Translations under genes and position numbers: made by a program | Part shown: in pieces, positions 52,303-60,730 of the stretch | Layout: each line of letters starts with the position of its first letter | How positions within the stretch are numbered: the stretch's first letter is position 1 | From: Palsa-504 sp050011155 | Lineage (GTDB): Bacteria > Actinomycetota > Actinomycetes > Streptosporangiales > Streptosporangiaceae | DNA length: 64,000 bases | Direction: 5' to 3' | NCBI GenBank assembly: GCA_050011155.1 | Contig: JBEKJP010000039.1 | Span: 1-64,000, forward strand | The notes under the pieces: model-generated | Seen by the model: only the letters and a program-made list of their open reading frames with translations | Databases searched by the model: none | Told to the model about the DNA's origin: nothing

Positions 52303-53775
52303 ATGACGATCAGGCTCAATGGAAGTGATCTGACTGTTACGCAGGTCATAGCCGTGGCGAGGCACGGGGAAGCGGTCGCGCTGGCCCCGGAGGCGGTCGT
52401 CGCCATGGGCCGCGCGCGGGCCGTCGTCCAGGACGTTCTCGCAGGTGGCGAGCCGGTCTACGGGCTGACCACGGGGGTGGGGGAGCGGAAGGCGTTCCTG
52501 CTCGATCCGGCCGAGCGGCAGCGGTTCAACCTGCGCCTGGTGCTCAACCACCGGATCGCCCAGGGGGACGTGGCCCCGGCCGACGTGGTCCGCGGCGCGA
52601 TGCTCTGCCTGGCTAACAGCTACGCCAAGGGCGTCACCGGCGTCCGGCCCGAGCTGGCCCAGATGATCGTGACGCTGCTGAACGAGGGCTTCGCGCCGCC
52701 GGTGCGTCGGCTCGGCTCCATCGGCCAGGGTGACCTGGGGCCGATGGCCGACCTGGCCCACGGGCTCCTCACCCACAGCGGCTTCGAGGTGGCCGAGAAC
52801 GAAGGGCTGGCCCTGGTCAGCAGCAACGCCTTCACCACCGCCTGGGCGTGCATCGCGACCGCCGACGCCGACGCCCTGCTGTCGGTGTTCGACGTGGCCG
52901 GGGCGCTGGACCTGGAGGCGTTCGGCGCCAACCTGAACTGCCTGCACCCGGTCATCGAGCAGACCCGGCCCTTCCCCGGCCTGGCCGGCACGCTGCGCCA
53001 GCTCCGGCTGCTGCTGGCGGGCAGCTACCTGTGGCAGCCGGGCGCGGCCCGGTTCCTGCAGGATCCGCTGACCTTCCGCTGTATCCCGCACATCCACGGC
53101 GCGGCCAGGGACGCACTGGCCTACGCCCGGACCATCCTGGAGCTCGAGCTCAACTCCTCGCAGTCCAACCCGGTCGTGGTCGTGCCAGAAAAGCGCATCG
53201 TCTCGGTCGGCAACTTCGACATCGGCCCGCTGGCGGCCGCCCTCGACTTCTTGCGGATCGCGCTGGCGCCGGTGGTGACCAGCGCGAACGAACGCGCGGT
53301 CAAGCTCCTGCAGGCCCCCTTCTCGGGCCTGGCCGCCGGGCTGGCCGCCCGGGCCGGCTCGCCCGACGACGCGCTGTCCGAGCTGGCCGTGGCCGGGCAG
53401 GCCATCACCGTCGAGGCCCGCACGCTGGCGCATCCGGTCTCCTACGAGCTGGCCAGCTCGGTGAAGGGGGAGGGCATCGAGGACCGGGCCACGATGGCAC
53501 CGCTGTCCGCGCGCAGGCTGGCCGACATGACCAGCCTGTGCGCCCGGGTCGCCGCGATCGAGCTCGTCGTCGCGGCCCAGGCCATCGACCTGCGCGCGCT
53601 CGGTATCAACGGGCTGGGCGTCAACGGGCTGGGCGAGCTCGGCCTCGGCACCGGCCGCGCCTACCGGATGATCCGGGAGCTCGTCCCGTTCACCCAGGCC
53701 GACGGCACCTTCCCGGCCGACCTGGAGCCCGTGGTCGACCTGGTCACCCGCGGCGATCTCACCCCAGCCGCTTGA
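52303..53775 (+). CDS. HutH-like aromatic amino acid lyase without the MIO triad
   Basis: A 490-residue member of the histidine/phenylalanine ammonia-lyase family. Bacterial HAL residues kept at matching places include Tyr53 (YGLTTGVG), His83 (LNHRIAQGD), the RC-P motif at 259 and the GNF motif. The segment that normally reads G-S-x-G-A-S-G-D-L is GSIGQGDLGPM (138-148): one residue shorter, with no serine to form methylidene-imidazolone. The HAL asparagine of the LNG motif is Ser173 and the catalytic Tyr of DPYSLRC is Leu256. It therefore cannot use ordinary MIO chemistry. MIO-less relatives include ergothionase, which eliminates trimethylamine from ergothioneine. ATG 52303 with GGGGGA upstream. 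Divergent from the ABC operon. Confidence 0.85.
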   Translation: MTIRLNGSDLTVTQVIAVARHGEAVALAPEAVVAMGRARAVVQDVLAGGEPVYGLTTGVGERKAFLLDPAERQRFNLRLVLNHRIAQGDVAPADVVRGAMLCLANSYAKGVTGVRPELAQMIVTLLNEGFAPPVRRLGSIGQGDLGPMADLAHGLLTHSGFEVAENEGLALVSSNAFTTAWACIATADADALLSVFDVAGALDLEAFGANLNCLHPVIEQTRPFPGLAGTLRQLRLLLAGSYLWQPGAARFLQDPLTFRCIPHIHGAARDALAYARTILELELNSSQSNPVVVVPEKRIVSVGNFDIGPLAAALDFLRIALAPVVTSANERAVKLLQAPFSGLAAGLAARAGSPDDALSELAVAGQAITVEARTLAHPVSYELASSVKGEGIEDRATMAPLSARRLADMTSLCARVAAIELVVAAQAIDLRALGINGLGVNGLGELGLGTGRAYRMIRELVPFTQADGTFPADLEPVVDLVTRGDLTPAA

Positions 53776-53900
53776 CCCTCCGCGTCCCGCGGTTACGATG
53801 ACCGCGTGCAGCCCGTGCAAATCGGCAGAATCGGCGCGAACTCCGCCGGCGACAGGATCCCCCCGACTACCTGTTGAATACCCCGGCGCAGGAGCCTTTC

Positions 53901-55298
53901 ATGTCCCAGATTGACGGGTTTGTCATCGCGGCCGAGCCCGCCGCGCACTTCGGCCCCGGCGCCGTCGGTGAACTGCCCGCGATCGTCCGGGCCGCCGGCG
54001 CGGACCAGGTGGTCGTGGTGACCGACGCGGCCCTCGCGACGGCCCCGGTGATCGAGAAGGTGCTGGCCGTACTGGCCGAAGCGGGCCTGCCGGCCCGCCT
54101 GTTCGCCGGTGTGCACCCCACTCCCACCCCCGGTGACCTGGCCGCCGGCGCGGGCACCGTAGCCGGAGCGGCCGCCGACGCCGCCACCGCATCCGCCGCC
54201 GCGTCCGCCGCGTCCGCCGCGTCCGCGTCCGCCGCCGCCGTCGCCGCGATGCTCACCCCCTCCGCCCCCCTCGTCGCGCCCCACCCCTCCACTCTCTCCG
54301 GGTCCACTCTCTCCGGGTCCACTCTCTACCGGCCGCCTCCGCCCGCCGGGCCGTCCTACCTCTCCGGGCCGCAGGCCGTACTCCAGCCCGCCGCGCCGCT
54401 TCCGCTCGCGTCCGCGTTGCTGGCCGGACCGCGGATCGCGCTGGTGGCGGTGGGCAGCGGGGCCCCCGTCGACGCGGCCAAGGGCATCGCGATCGCCGCG
54501 GCCAGTGACTTCGCGGGGCCCGCGCTGCCGATCGTGGCCGTGCCGGTCCCGGCCGGAACCGGGGCCGAGACCAGCGCCCTCGGCCTGATCGCCGATCCGG
54601 CCGACGGCCGTACGTTCTACGTGGGCCACGCCGGCACGATGCCGGCCGCGGCGATCCTCGACCCGGAGCTGGCCGCGGACGTGCCGCCGGCCGTGATCGC
54701 CGGATGCGGCCTGGACGCACTGACCCGCGCGCTGGAGTCCTACCTGGCACTGCGCCCCAACCCGTGGTCGGACGGGATCGCGCTGCAGGCCATCCGGATG
54801 GTCGCGGCTAGCCTGCCGCGGGCCGTCATGGACGGCACGGACCTGGCGGCCCGGTCGCAGCTGCTGCTGGCCGCGCACATGGCGGGCGTCGCGACCGCCA
54901 GCACCGGCCTCGGCCTGTGCCACGCGATCGGCCGCTCGCTCGGCACCCGCTGGGACATCGCGCGCGGCGCGGCCCTGGCCATGCTGCTGCCCGAGGTGCT
55001 CCGCTTCGACCTGCCGGCCCGCCTCGAGCGGATGGCCGACGTCGCCTTCGCCCTCGGCGTCGGTGACACCCACGCGGACACCTGGCTCAACGCGGAGGCC
55101 GCTATCGGCGCGGTGACCGCGCTGCGGGACGACGTCGGGCTGAACCGGCTGATGAGCGACTTCGGCATCACCGAGGCCGATTTCGCCCAGATCTGCGCCG
55201 ATGCCCTCGCCGACGAGGTACTGGCCAGCACCCCGCGCCCGGCCGCCGCGGACGACATCCGCGCCATCCTCCTAGCCGTCGCTGGTCAGCCCCGCTGA
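53901..55298 (+). CDS. Iron-type alcohol dehydrogenase homologue with degraded metal site and Ala-rich insertion
   Basis: A 465-residue group III dehydrogenase homologue. The NAD fold is recognisable (VVVVTDAALATAPVIEKVL, VAVGSGAPVDAAKGIAIA, VPVPAGTGAETSALGLI). Of the four metal ligands in FucO-like enzymes, Asp272 (GLDALTRALE) and His341 (LCHAIGRSLG) are kept, but the others are Arg276 and Arg355; the additional conserved His is Arg345. Residues about 84-175 are a low-complexity Ala/Ser/Pro insertion with tandem TLSGS repeats where normal members have only a few residues. It may be metal-independent, altered in reaction, or decaying. The ATG has AGGAG six bases upstream. It follows the lyase gene by 125 bases. 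Confidence 0.8.
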   Translation: MSQIDGFVIAAEPAAHFGPGAVGELPAIVRAAGADQVVVVTDAALATAPVIEKVLAVLAEAGLPARLFAGVHPTPTPGDLAAGAGTVAGAAADAATASAAASAASAASASAAAVAAMLTPSAPLVAPHPSTLSGSTLSGSTLYRPPPPAGPSYLSGPQAVLQPAAPLPLASALLAGPRIALVAVGSGAPVDAAKGIAIAAASDFAGPALPIVAVPVPAGTGAETSALGLIADPADGRTFYVGHAGTMPAAAILDPELAADVPPAVIAGCGLDALTRALESYLALRPNPWSDGIALQAIRMVAASLPRAVMDGTDLAARSQLLLAAHMAGVATASTGLGLCHAIGRSLGTRWDIARGAALAMLLPEVLRFDLPARLERMADVAFALGVGDTHADTWLNAEAAIGAVTALRDDVGLNRLMSDFGITEADFAQICADALADEVLASTPRPAAADDIRAILLAVAGQPR

Positions 55299-55329
55299 TC
55301 TCCGCCGACCTTCCGCTGGCCGTCGCCGG

Positions 55330-55497
55330 GCCGGCCTCGCGATCGAGGCGAGCCTGATCTCCTGGTACGGGGGTAACGACTACGTCACCACCCGCCTGTT
55401 CACCGACATCCCCGACGGCCCGGCCCGGCGTACCGAGATCGGCTACGACACGGCCCGCATAGGTCACGAGATGCGCACCCTGGGCCGGGGCTACTGA
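55330..55497 (+). pseudogene. Unidentified C-terminal coding fragment
   Basis: One frame reads GLAIEASLISWYGGNDYVTT then RLFTDIPDGPARRTEIGYDT and ARIGHEMRTLGRGY before a TGA stop. Composition and codon third-position GC look coding. There is no start codon with a ribosome site, and the upstream part merges into the dehydrogenase end in another frame. I do not recognise the family. It is most likely the tail of a lost gene. Confidence 0.4.
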
Positions 55498-56177
55498 CCA
55501 CGACGATGGAGCATGTTTCCTGTGAGTGTTCGCCGCTTGCCGGTGAGCGTCCCGGTCGCGGTGCCAGTGGTGCTCGCGGTGCTTGCGGTGCTGTGCCTGG
55601 TGCACTCCCGGCGTGCACTCCCGGCGGCCGCGGCGGCGCTGCCGGACGTGCTCCGTGTGCCCCGGGCCACGCTCTAGCGTGGCCCGGGCGCCACGCACCA
55701 CCTGAGCCGCACCCGAGCCGGAGCCGGCCCCGGCCTCCCCGCACCCGGCACGCGCCCGCCCGCTAGCCCCGGGACACGGGCGCCCGCCCGCCGCACGAGC
55801 CCTCACTCCGGCAGAGCCACACCCATGGAGCATCGCGGTGGCCGGGACCCAATGTCAGGATTTAAGGAAGCTCTGCGTGCCCCCTATCCAGGGAGTTTCT
55901 GCTGGCCGGGGCCGTTTCACAGCGGGCGGGGCGGCACCAGGGGAGCAACGTGGGCGCGCGCCGGCTGCGGCAGAACCGCCGCGGCATCCCGGCCACGCCA
56001 CAGCAAGCCCGTTATATCCCCTCATGCCTCAACTTCAGGTTGAGACATTCCGCGTGTAGACCATGATCATGGTCAGTTCCGGTCGATATCCGGCCGTTTC
56101 TGCCCGCGATCATGGAACAGCACGACGCGAGGGTGCCGCCTTCCTGGCATTTGGCCGGGACCACGACGATGGAGCAT
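55496..56177. repeat. Dispersed direct repeat gaccacgacgatggagcat
   Basis: Perfect 19-bp copies lie at 55496-55514 and 56159-56177. A third, partial copy (atggagcatcgcggtggccgggacc) lies near 55825; it shares atggagcat-gc-gtgg and ggccgggacc with the copy at 56153-56186. The copies bracket the palindromic element at 56061. Confidence 0.75.
56061..56115. repeat. Inverted repeat of the CATGATC family, copy 4
   Basis: CCATGATCATGGTCAG at the left and CTGCCCGCGATCATGG at the right are imperfectly complementary ends. The interior GTTCCGGTCG...CCGGCCGTTTCTGCCCGCGATCATG strongly resembles the element at 409-465. This is sequence homology and not merely shared symmetry. Confidence 0.75.
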
Positions 56178-56277
56178 TGCCGTGGTTGCGGCGGTCCGGG
56201 ACTGCGCGGGAGCTGGTGCCGGTGGTGCGGGAGCGGCCGCTGAGGCGCGCGGTGTGGCTGGCCCGCCTGCCAGGCCA

Positions 56278-56311
56278 GGCCCGGCCCGGCCCGGCCGGGC
56301 CGGGCCGGGCC
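56278..56311. repeat. 34-bp perfect GC palindrome
   Basis: A 17-bp arm of GGCCCGGCCCGGCCCGG is followed directly by its complement with no spacer. It consists only of G and C in CCGG/GGCC steps. It could extrude as a cruciform or form a very stable RNA hairpin upstream of hutI. Confidence 0.85.
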
Positions 56312-56541
56312 CGGCCGGGTACCAGCTGGCCGGCTCACTTGAGAAAGGCCGCACCCATGTCACATCGACCCGGTCCGCCACACGGCCGGGACCGATTCCA
56401 GACCCGGGCAGCATCCCCGTACCGGGCAGGCTGCCACGCGCGATGGCGCGGACGGGACAAGAGGGGCGGGTTAGGTCACGAGGCCGGGCGCCATATCGGC
56501 CTCATGATCTACAAGACGCGATCAGGTGGCAAGCTGGTGGC

Positions 56542-57726
56542 GTGTCTGATCCGCCGAGCACGCTGATCACCGGGATCGGTGAGCTGGTCACCAACGACGC
56601 GGCCGAGGGCGCCTTCGCCGCGGTCGCCGACGCAGCGCTGGTCATCGAGGGGGACCGGGTGGCGTGGACCGGCCCCGCGTCGCGCCCGCCCGCCGCCGAC
56701 GCGGTGGTGGACGCGGCCGGCCGGGCCGTCCTGCCTGGCTTCACGGACTCGCACGCGCACCTGATCTTCGCGGGGGAGCGCAGCGCGGAGTTCGCCGCCC
56801 GGATGGCGGGCCGCCCGTACCGGGCCGGCGGCATCCTGAGTACCATGGCGGCGACCCGGTCCGCCCCGGACGCCGTGCTGCGCGCGAACCTGCGACGGCT
56901 GGCAGGCGAGATGCTCCGCCAGGGCACGACCACGTTCGAGTGCAAGTCCGGATACGGCCTCACCGTGGCCGACGAGGCCCGCGCGCTCGCGCTCGCCGCC
57001 GAGGTCACCCCCGAGGTCACCTACCTGGGCGCGCACGTGGTGCCGCCCGAATTCGCCGCCGACCCGGCCGGTTACGTCGACCTGGTGCGCGGCCCGATGC
57101 TGGACGCCTGCGCGCCGTCCGCCCGCTGGATCGACGTGTTCTGCGAGGACGGCGCGTTCGGCGCGGACGAGGCGGCCGCGATCCTGGCCGCGGGCCAGGC
57201 CGCGGGCCTGGCCGCCCGAGTGCACGCCAACCAGCTCGGACCGGGCCCCGGCGTCCGGGTGGCCGCCGAGGCGGGCGCCGCGTCGGCCGACCACTGCACG
57301 TTCCTGACCGACGCCGACGTGGACGCCCTGGTGTCCGCCGGAGTGGTCGCGACCCTGCTGCCCGGCGTGGAGTTCAGCTGCAGGCAGCCCTTCCCGCGGG
57401 CGCGCCGGCTACTCGACGCCGGCGCCACCGTGGCCCTGGCCACCGACTGCAACCCGGGTTCCTGCTTCACGAGCAGCATGCCGTTCTGCATCGCGCTGGC
57501 CGTGCGCGAGATGGGGATGACCACCGAAGAAGCGGTCTGGTCCGCCACCGCCGGCGGTGCCCGGGCGCTGCGCCGCACGGACGTCGGCCACCTGCGCCCG
57601 GGCGCCCAGGCCGACCTGATCCTGCTCGACGCGCCCTCGCACGCCTACCTGGCCTACCGCCCCGGCGTCCCCCAGATCGCCGCCGTCTGGCAAGCCGGCC
57701 GCCTGGCCGCGGGCTCGGTGCCCTAG
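56542..57726 (+). CDS. hutI: Imidazolonepropionase
   Basis: A 394-residue amidohydrolase that opens 4-imidazolone-5-propionate to formiminoglutamate in histidine degradation. The metal-binding start is GFTDSHAHLIFAGERSAEF, with the family-specific GERS element. ECKSGYGLTVADEARALALA, the histidines in VHANQLGPGPGVRVAAEAGA and SADHCTFL, and the Asp in LATDCNPGSCFTSSMPF follow the HutI pattern closely. The GTG at 56542 gives a normal N-terminus; the frame is open further upstream through repeats and is not coding there. No hutU or formiminoglutamate hydrolase lies in the window. It also serves ergothioneine breakdown in bacteria that have that route. Confidence 0.93.
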   Translation: MSDPPSTLITGIGELVTNDAAEGAFAAVADAALVIEGDRVAWTGPASRPPAADAVVDAAGRAVLPGFTDSHAHLIFAGERSAEFAARMAGRPYRAGGILSTMAATRSAPDAVLRANLRRLAGEMLRQGTTTFECKSGYGLTVADEARALALAAEVTPEVTYLGAHVVPPEFAADPAGYVDLVRGPMLDACAPSARWIDVFCEDGAFGADEAAAILAAGQAAGLAARVHANQLGPGPGVRVAAEAGAASADHCTFLTDADVDALVSAGVVATLLPGVEFSCRQPFPRARRLLDAGATVALATDCNPGSCFTSSMPFCIALAVREMGMTTEEAVWSATAGGARALRRTDVGHLRPGAQADLILLDAPSHAYLAYRPGVPQIAAVWQAGRLAAGSVP

Positions 57727-57741
57727 AAGATCTAGGCGCCC

Positions 57742-58308
57742 CTAAAGCCGGGCGGGCAGGTACCGGCCCCGGAAGCGGATGAGCGGCTCCCCGGCCGCCG
57801 ACAGGTACGCCACGCCCGTCACTCCCGCGATGACCAGCAGGTGGTCCCCGGCCGTGACCAGCCGCTCGGCCGCGCACTCCACCGCGGCCAGCCCGCCCTC
57901 GGCGATCAGCGCCCCGGAGTCCCGCCCGCGCCGGTGCGGCACGTCGTCGAGCATCAGCCGGGCCCCTGGCCGTCCGGCGGCCGCGAACCGCCCGGCCAGC
58001 ACTCGCTGCCCGGCCGCGAGCAGCGTCACCGCGAACCGCGTCACCGGCTCATCCGGCCGGCTGAACAGCTCCGCCGGGTAAGAACCGGACATCAGCGACA
58101 CCAGCACCAACGGAGGTTCGGCCGACACCGGGCAGAACGCGCTGACCGTGACCCCGACATCATCCCGCCCGTCCGCCACCGTCAGCAGCGTGACCGCCCC
58201 CGCCCAGACCCCCCGCGCCCCAGCCCAGCTCTCCGCCCACGACCCCGCCCCCAGCTCACCCCCGCCACCGGCCCCAGTCACGTCCCCGCCGCGAGCCTCA
58301 GCATCCAT
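57742..58308 (-). CDS. Flavin reductase-like (FMN-binding split barrel) protein
   Basis: A 188-residue protein of the flavin reductase-like family. It has VTLLTVADGRDDVGVTVSAF, FCPVSAEPPLVLVSLMSGSY and the typical HxxxIGxVTxV-like end, here GDHLLVIAGVTGVAYL. Such proteins supply reduced flavin to two-component monooxygenases or bind flavin. The N-terminal 35 residues are Gly/Ala/Trp-rich and probably disordered. ATG at 58308; a GTG nine bases upstream is possible. Its stop converges on that of hutI (15-base gap). No monooxygenase is adjacent. Confidence 0.82.
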   Translation of the reverse strand: MDAEARGGDVTGAGGGGELGAGSWAESWAGARGVWAGAVTLLTVADGRDDVGVTVSAFCPVSAEPPLVLVSLMSGSYPAELFSRPDEPVTRFAVTLLAAGQRVLAGRFAAAGRPGARLMLDDVPHRRGRDSGALIAEGGLAAVECAAERLVTAGDHLLVIAGVTGVAYLSAAGEPLIRFRGRYLPARL

Positions 58309-58433
58309 GCCAGCCACGCTAGTACCAGCCGACTGCCCGCGACGCTCAACTACACAGGCGTGAAAGGCGGCCGCCGCGCCGCGCGAGGTAACGCTGTCAG
58401 CACGTCAGCGGGGCGAGATGATGGCTCGTTCGG

Positions 58434-60179
58434 TCAGCGGATGATCAAGTGGCCGGGAAGGGACAGCGGTCCGTACGGCGACAGGCCCGCGCTGGCCGCC
58501 CAGCGCCAGGCCGGGCCCCAACCCGAGAACCCCGAGAAGCCGGAGAAGGCGCCGAGGTCGAGCGTGGTCGCGGCGGCCGGGCGGGACTCGCTGGAGTCCG
58601 GCGGCCGGATCTGGTCGAACGGGGTCATCCGGGGGTAGGTGCGCAGCGGCGCGTCGGTCGGCAGGCCGGCCCGGCGGCGTGCGATTCCCGCCGCGACCGT
58701 CATCCCGCCGAGCTCGTCCACCAGGCCGTTCTGTGCGGCGTCGGCGCCGGTCCAGACCCGGCCGCGGGCGATCTCGTGCACCTGCTCCGCCGTCATCCGG
58801 CGGCCCGAGGCCACCTTCTGGGTGAAGTCACGGTAGATCGCGTCGAGCCAGGTGTTGATCCGCTGCCAGTCGTCCTCGCTGAACGGGTGGGCGGGCGCGA
58901 ACATGTTCGCCCCGCGGCCCACGGACACCGAATCAGTGGTGATGCCGGCCTTCTCGAAGGCCTCCTGGAACACGGGCTTGCCCATGATCACGCCGATCGA
59001 GCCGGTCAGCGTGCCCGGTTGCGCCACGATGGCGTCGGCCGCCATCGAGATGTAGTACCCGCCCGAGGCGGCCACGTCGCCCATCGAGACGACCACCGGC
59101 TTGCCCGCCGCGCGGGTCCTGACCACCTCGCGCCAGATCGTGTCGGAGGCCACGGCCGATCCGCCGGGGCTGTTGACCCGCAGCAGCACCGCCCGGACCC
59201 GTTCGTCCGAGGTCGCCGCGCGCAGAGCGGCCGATACCGTGTCCGAGCCGATCGAACTGCCGCCCAGTGGGCTCCGCCCGCTGCGGCCCGACCGGATGGG
59301 GCCGGACGCGTGGATCACCGCGATGAAGCGCTCGCGCGGGATCGGCAGCTTCATGGCTCGCTGGGTCAGCGCGTGCGTCCGCTGATAGCGGCCGACGTAC
59401 TGCAAGATGGCGTCCTTGCCCGCCTCCTTGCGTACATCCGCGTAGACCTCGTCCCGGTAGCCGAGCGCGTCGACCAGGCCTTCGGCTAGGGCGTCCTCGG
59501 CCAGGAACGGCCCGCGGTCGAGCAGTTCGCGGGCCTGTTCACCGGTCTTGCCGCGGCGCGCGGCGATAGCGCTGCTGATCTGCTCGGCGATCGAGACGGC
59601 CAGGCGCTCGTTGGCCTCGCGGCTGGGCTCGGTGAAGCCGCGTTCGGTCAGGTTGTCGGCGGCCGACTTGTACTCGTGCCGCTTCGCGCTCTGGAAGCTG
59701 ACGCCGACCTTGGCCAGCGCGTCGTGCAGGAAGACCTGCTCGACCGCGACCCCGGTGAGCCCGAGCGTGCCGGAAGGCTGCAGGTAGATCCGGTCGAACG
59801 CGGTGGCCAGGTAGTACGGCACGCTGCCGCCGGTGAACTCGCCGAAGGACTCGGACCAGGCCACGGTGAGCTTGCCGGTCTCGCGGAACGCGCCGATCGC
59901 CTCGCGCAGCTCCTGGACCCGGGCCAGCCCGATTCCGCTGCCGCCGACCTTGACCACCAGCGCGCGGACCCGGTCGTCCTGGCCGGCCCGGCGCAGGCCC
60001 TCGAGGACGTCGGACAGCCTCAGCTTGCGCCGGGACATGAACGCGGACAGCGGGTCGGCGACCGGTCCTTCGGCGATGCCGTCGGTCAGGTCGAGCTCGA
60101 GGATCAGCGGCGCCGTCTGGTGCTGCCGTAGCCTGGATACCTGGTCGGTAAGCTGCCGGACGAGTTGCACGTCTGCCAT
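58434..60179 (-). CDS. sppA: Signal peptide peptidase SppA, 67-kDa type
   Basis: A 581-residue serine protease with two S49 domains. The general-base lysine is in SAKRHEYKSAADNL in the first half, and the nucleophilic serine in GDVAASGGYYISMAADAI in the second. Other hallmarks are LLRVNSPGGSAVASDTIWRE and QPGTLTGSIGVI. It degrades cleaved signal peptides and membrane-protein fragments. Unlike E. coli SppA there is no N-terminal membrane anchor: the protein starts MADVQLVRQLTDQVSRLRQH. The last 40 residues are Gly/Ser/Trp-rich with FSGFSGFSG. The start is divergent from the NYN gene. Confidence 0.92.
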   Translation of the reverse strand: MADVQLVRQLTDQVSRLRQHQTAPLILELDLTDGIAEGPVADPLSAFMSRRKLRLSDVLEGLRRAGQDDRVRALVVKVGGSGIGLARVQELREAIGAFRETGKLTVAWSESFGEFTGGSVPYYLATAFDRIYLQPSGTLGLTGVAVEQVFLHDALAKVGVSFQSAKRHEYKSAADNLTERGFTEPSREANERLAVSIAEQISSAIAARRGKTGEQARELLDRGPFLAEDALAEGLVDALGYRDEVYADVRKEAGKDAILQYVGRYQRTHALTQRAMKLPIPRERFIAVIHASGPIRSGRSGRSPLGGSSIGSDTVSAALRAATSDERVRAVLLRVNSPGGSAVASDTIWREVVRTRAAGKPVVVSMGDVAASGGYYISMAADAIVAQPGTLTGSIGVIMGKPVFQEAFEKAGITTDSVSVGRGANMFAPAHPFSEDDWQRINTWLDAIYRDFTQKVASGRRMTAEQVHEIARGRVWTGADAAQNGLVDELGGMTVAAGIARRRAGLPTDAPLRTYPRMTPFDQIRPPDSSESRPAAATTLDLGAFSGFSGFSGWGPAWRWAASAGLSPYGPLSLPGHLIIR

Positions 60180-60225
60180 GCGGCCAGCTTACGGTGCGGA
60201 GGAGACGGGAATCGGCGGACATGAG

Positions 60226-60705
60226 ATGACGATCGTCGTAGACGTCGCCAACGTGATGGGTTCGCGGCCCGACGGCTGGTGGCGGGACCGGGCGGGCGCC
60301 GCGGTCCGGCTGCACACCCAGATCACCCGGCTGGCGGCCAGCGGCCGCGTCGTCCTGCCGGATAGCGAAGTCGTCCTGCCGGATAGCGAAGAGGCGCCCG
60401 GGAGCGCGCCCGCGTTCGTCTTGGTGCTCGAGGGTGCCGCCCGGGCCGCCATCGCGCGGCTGCCACCAGCCGCGTCCCCCGCCAGGCCCGATGCCGTCGG
60501 CCCGGCTGGTCCGCCCCGCCCCGGGGAGGTGCGCGTGGTGGAGGCGCGAGGCTCGGGAGACGACGAGATCGTGGCCGTGGTCCGCGAACTCCCCGGCCGC
60601 CGCGTAGTCGTGACCGCCGATCGCGAACTGCGGGCACGGTGCGCCGGGGCCGGCGCGGAAATCCTCGGACCCGGCTGGCTGCTCGGCCTGCTGCGCGATG
60701 CGTAG
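60226..60705 (+). CDS. NYN-domain (PIN-like) putative ribonuclease
   Basis: A 159-residue protein starting MTIVVDVANVMGSRPDGWWR, with the early Asp and Asn typical of NYN/PIN-like nucleases. Further acidic residues are in GSGDDEIVAVV and VVVTADRELR. The central part carries a perfect seven-residue duplication (VVLPDSE twice) from a 21-bp DNA repeat, and a Pro-rich loop. The fold predicts metal-dependent RNA cleavage, but the target is unknown. Its C-terminus (LLGLLRDA) lies in a 20-bp tandem repeat that also contains the stop codon. Confidence 0.78.
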   Translation: MTIVVDVANVMGSRPDGWWRDRAGAAVRLHTQITRLAASGRVVLPDSEVVLPDSEEAPGSAPAFVLVLEGAARAAIARLPPAASPARPDAVGPAGPPRPGEVRVVEARGSGDDEIVAVVRELPGRRVVVTADRELRARCAGAGAEILGPGWLLGLLRDA

Positions 60706-60730
60706 GGCCGCTGCGCGATGCGTAGGGCCG
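60691..60730. repeat. 20-bp tandem duplication across a stop codon
   Basis: Two perfect copies of ctgcgcgatgcgtagggccg; the TAG in the first copy ends the NYN gene. The duplication does not change the protein because the first copy already stops. Confidence 0.95.

Larger units (their letters stand above)
55299..56541. other. Scrambled 1.2-kb stretch with repeats and gene fragments
   Basis: No intact gene was found between the dehydrogenase homologue and hutI. The stretch contains a possible coding fragment (55330-55497), a 19-bp direct repeat gaccacgacgatggagcat (55496-55514 and 56159-56177) with a third decayed copy near 55825, a CATGATC-family element (56061-56115) and a 34-bp GC palindrome (56278-56311). 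It looks like a site of repeated rearrangement where part of a pathway may have been lost. Confidence 0.6.

Noticed and set aside
53793..55073. Long Gly/Arg-rich frame opposite the dehydrogenase homologue.
   Set aside because: Antisense shadow created by the Ala/Ser-rich insertion; no start signal or recognisable fold.
56182..56541. N-terminal extension of HutI through the palindrome region.
   Set aside because: The extension is low-complexity Gly/Pro/Arg from GC repeats with no family similarity. The GTG at 56542 matches normal HutI length.
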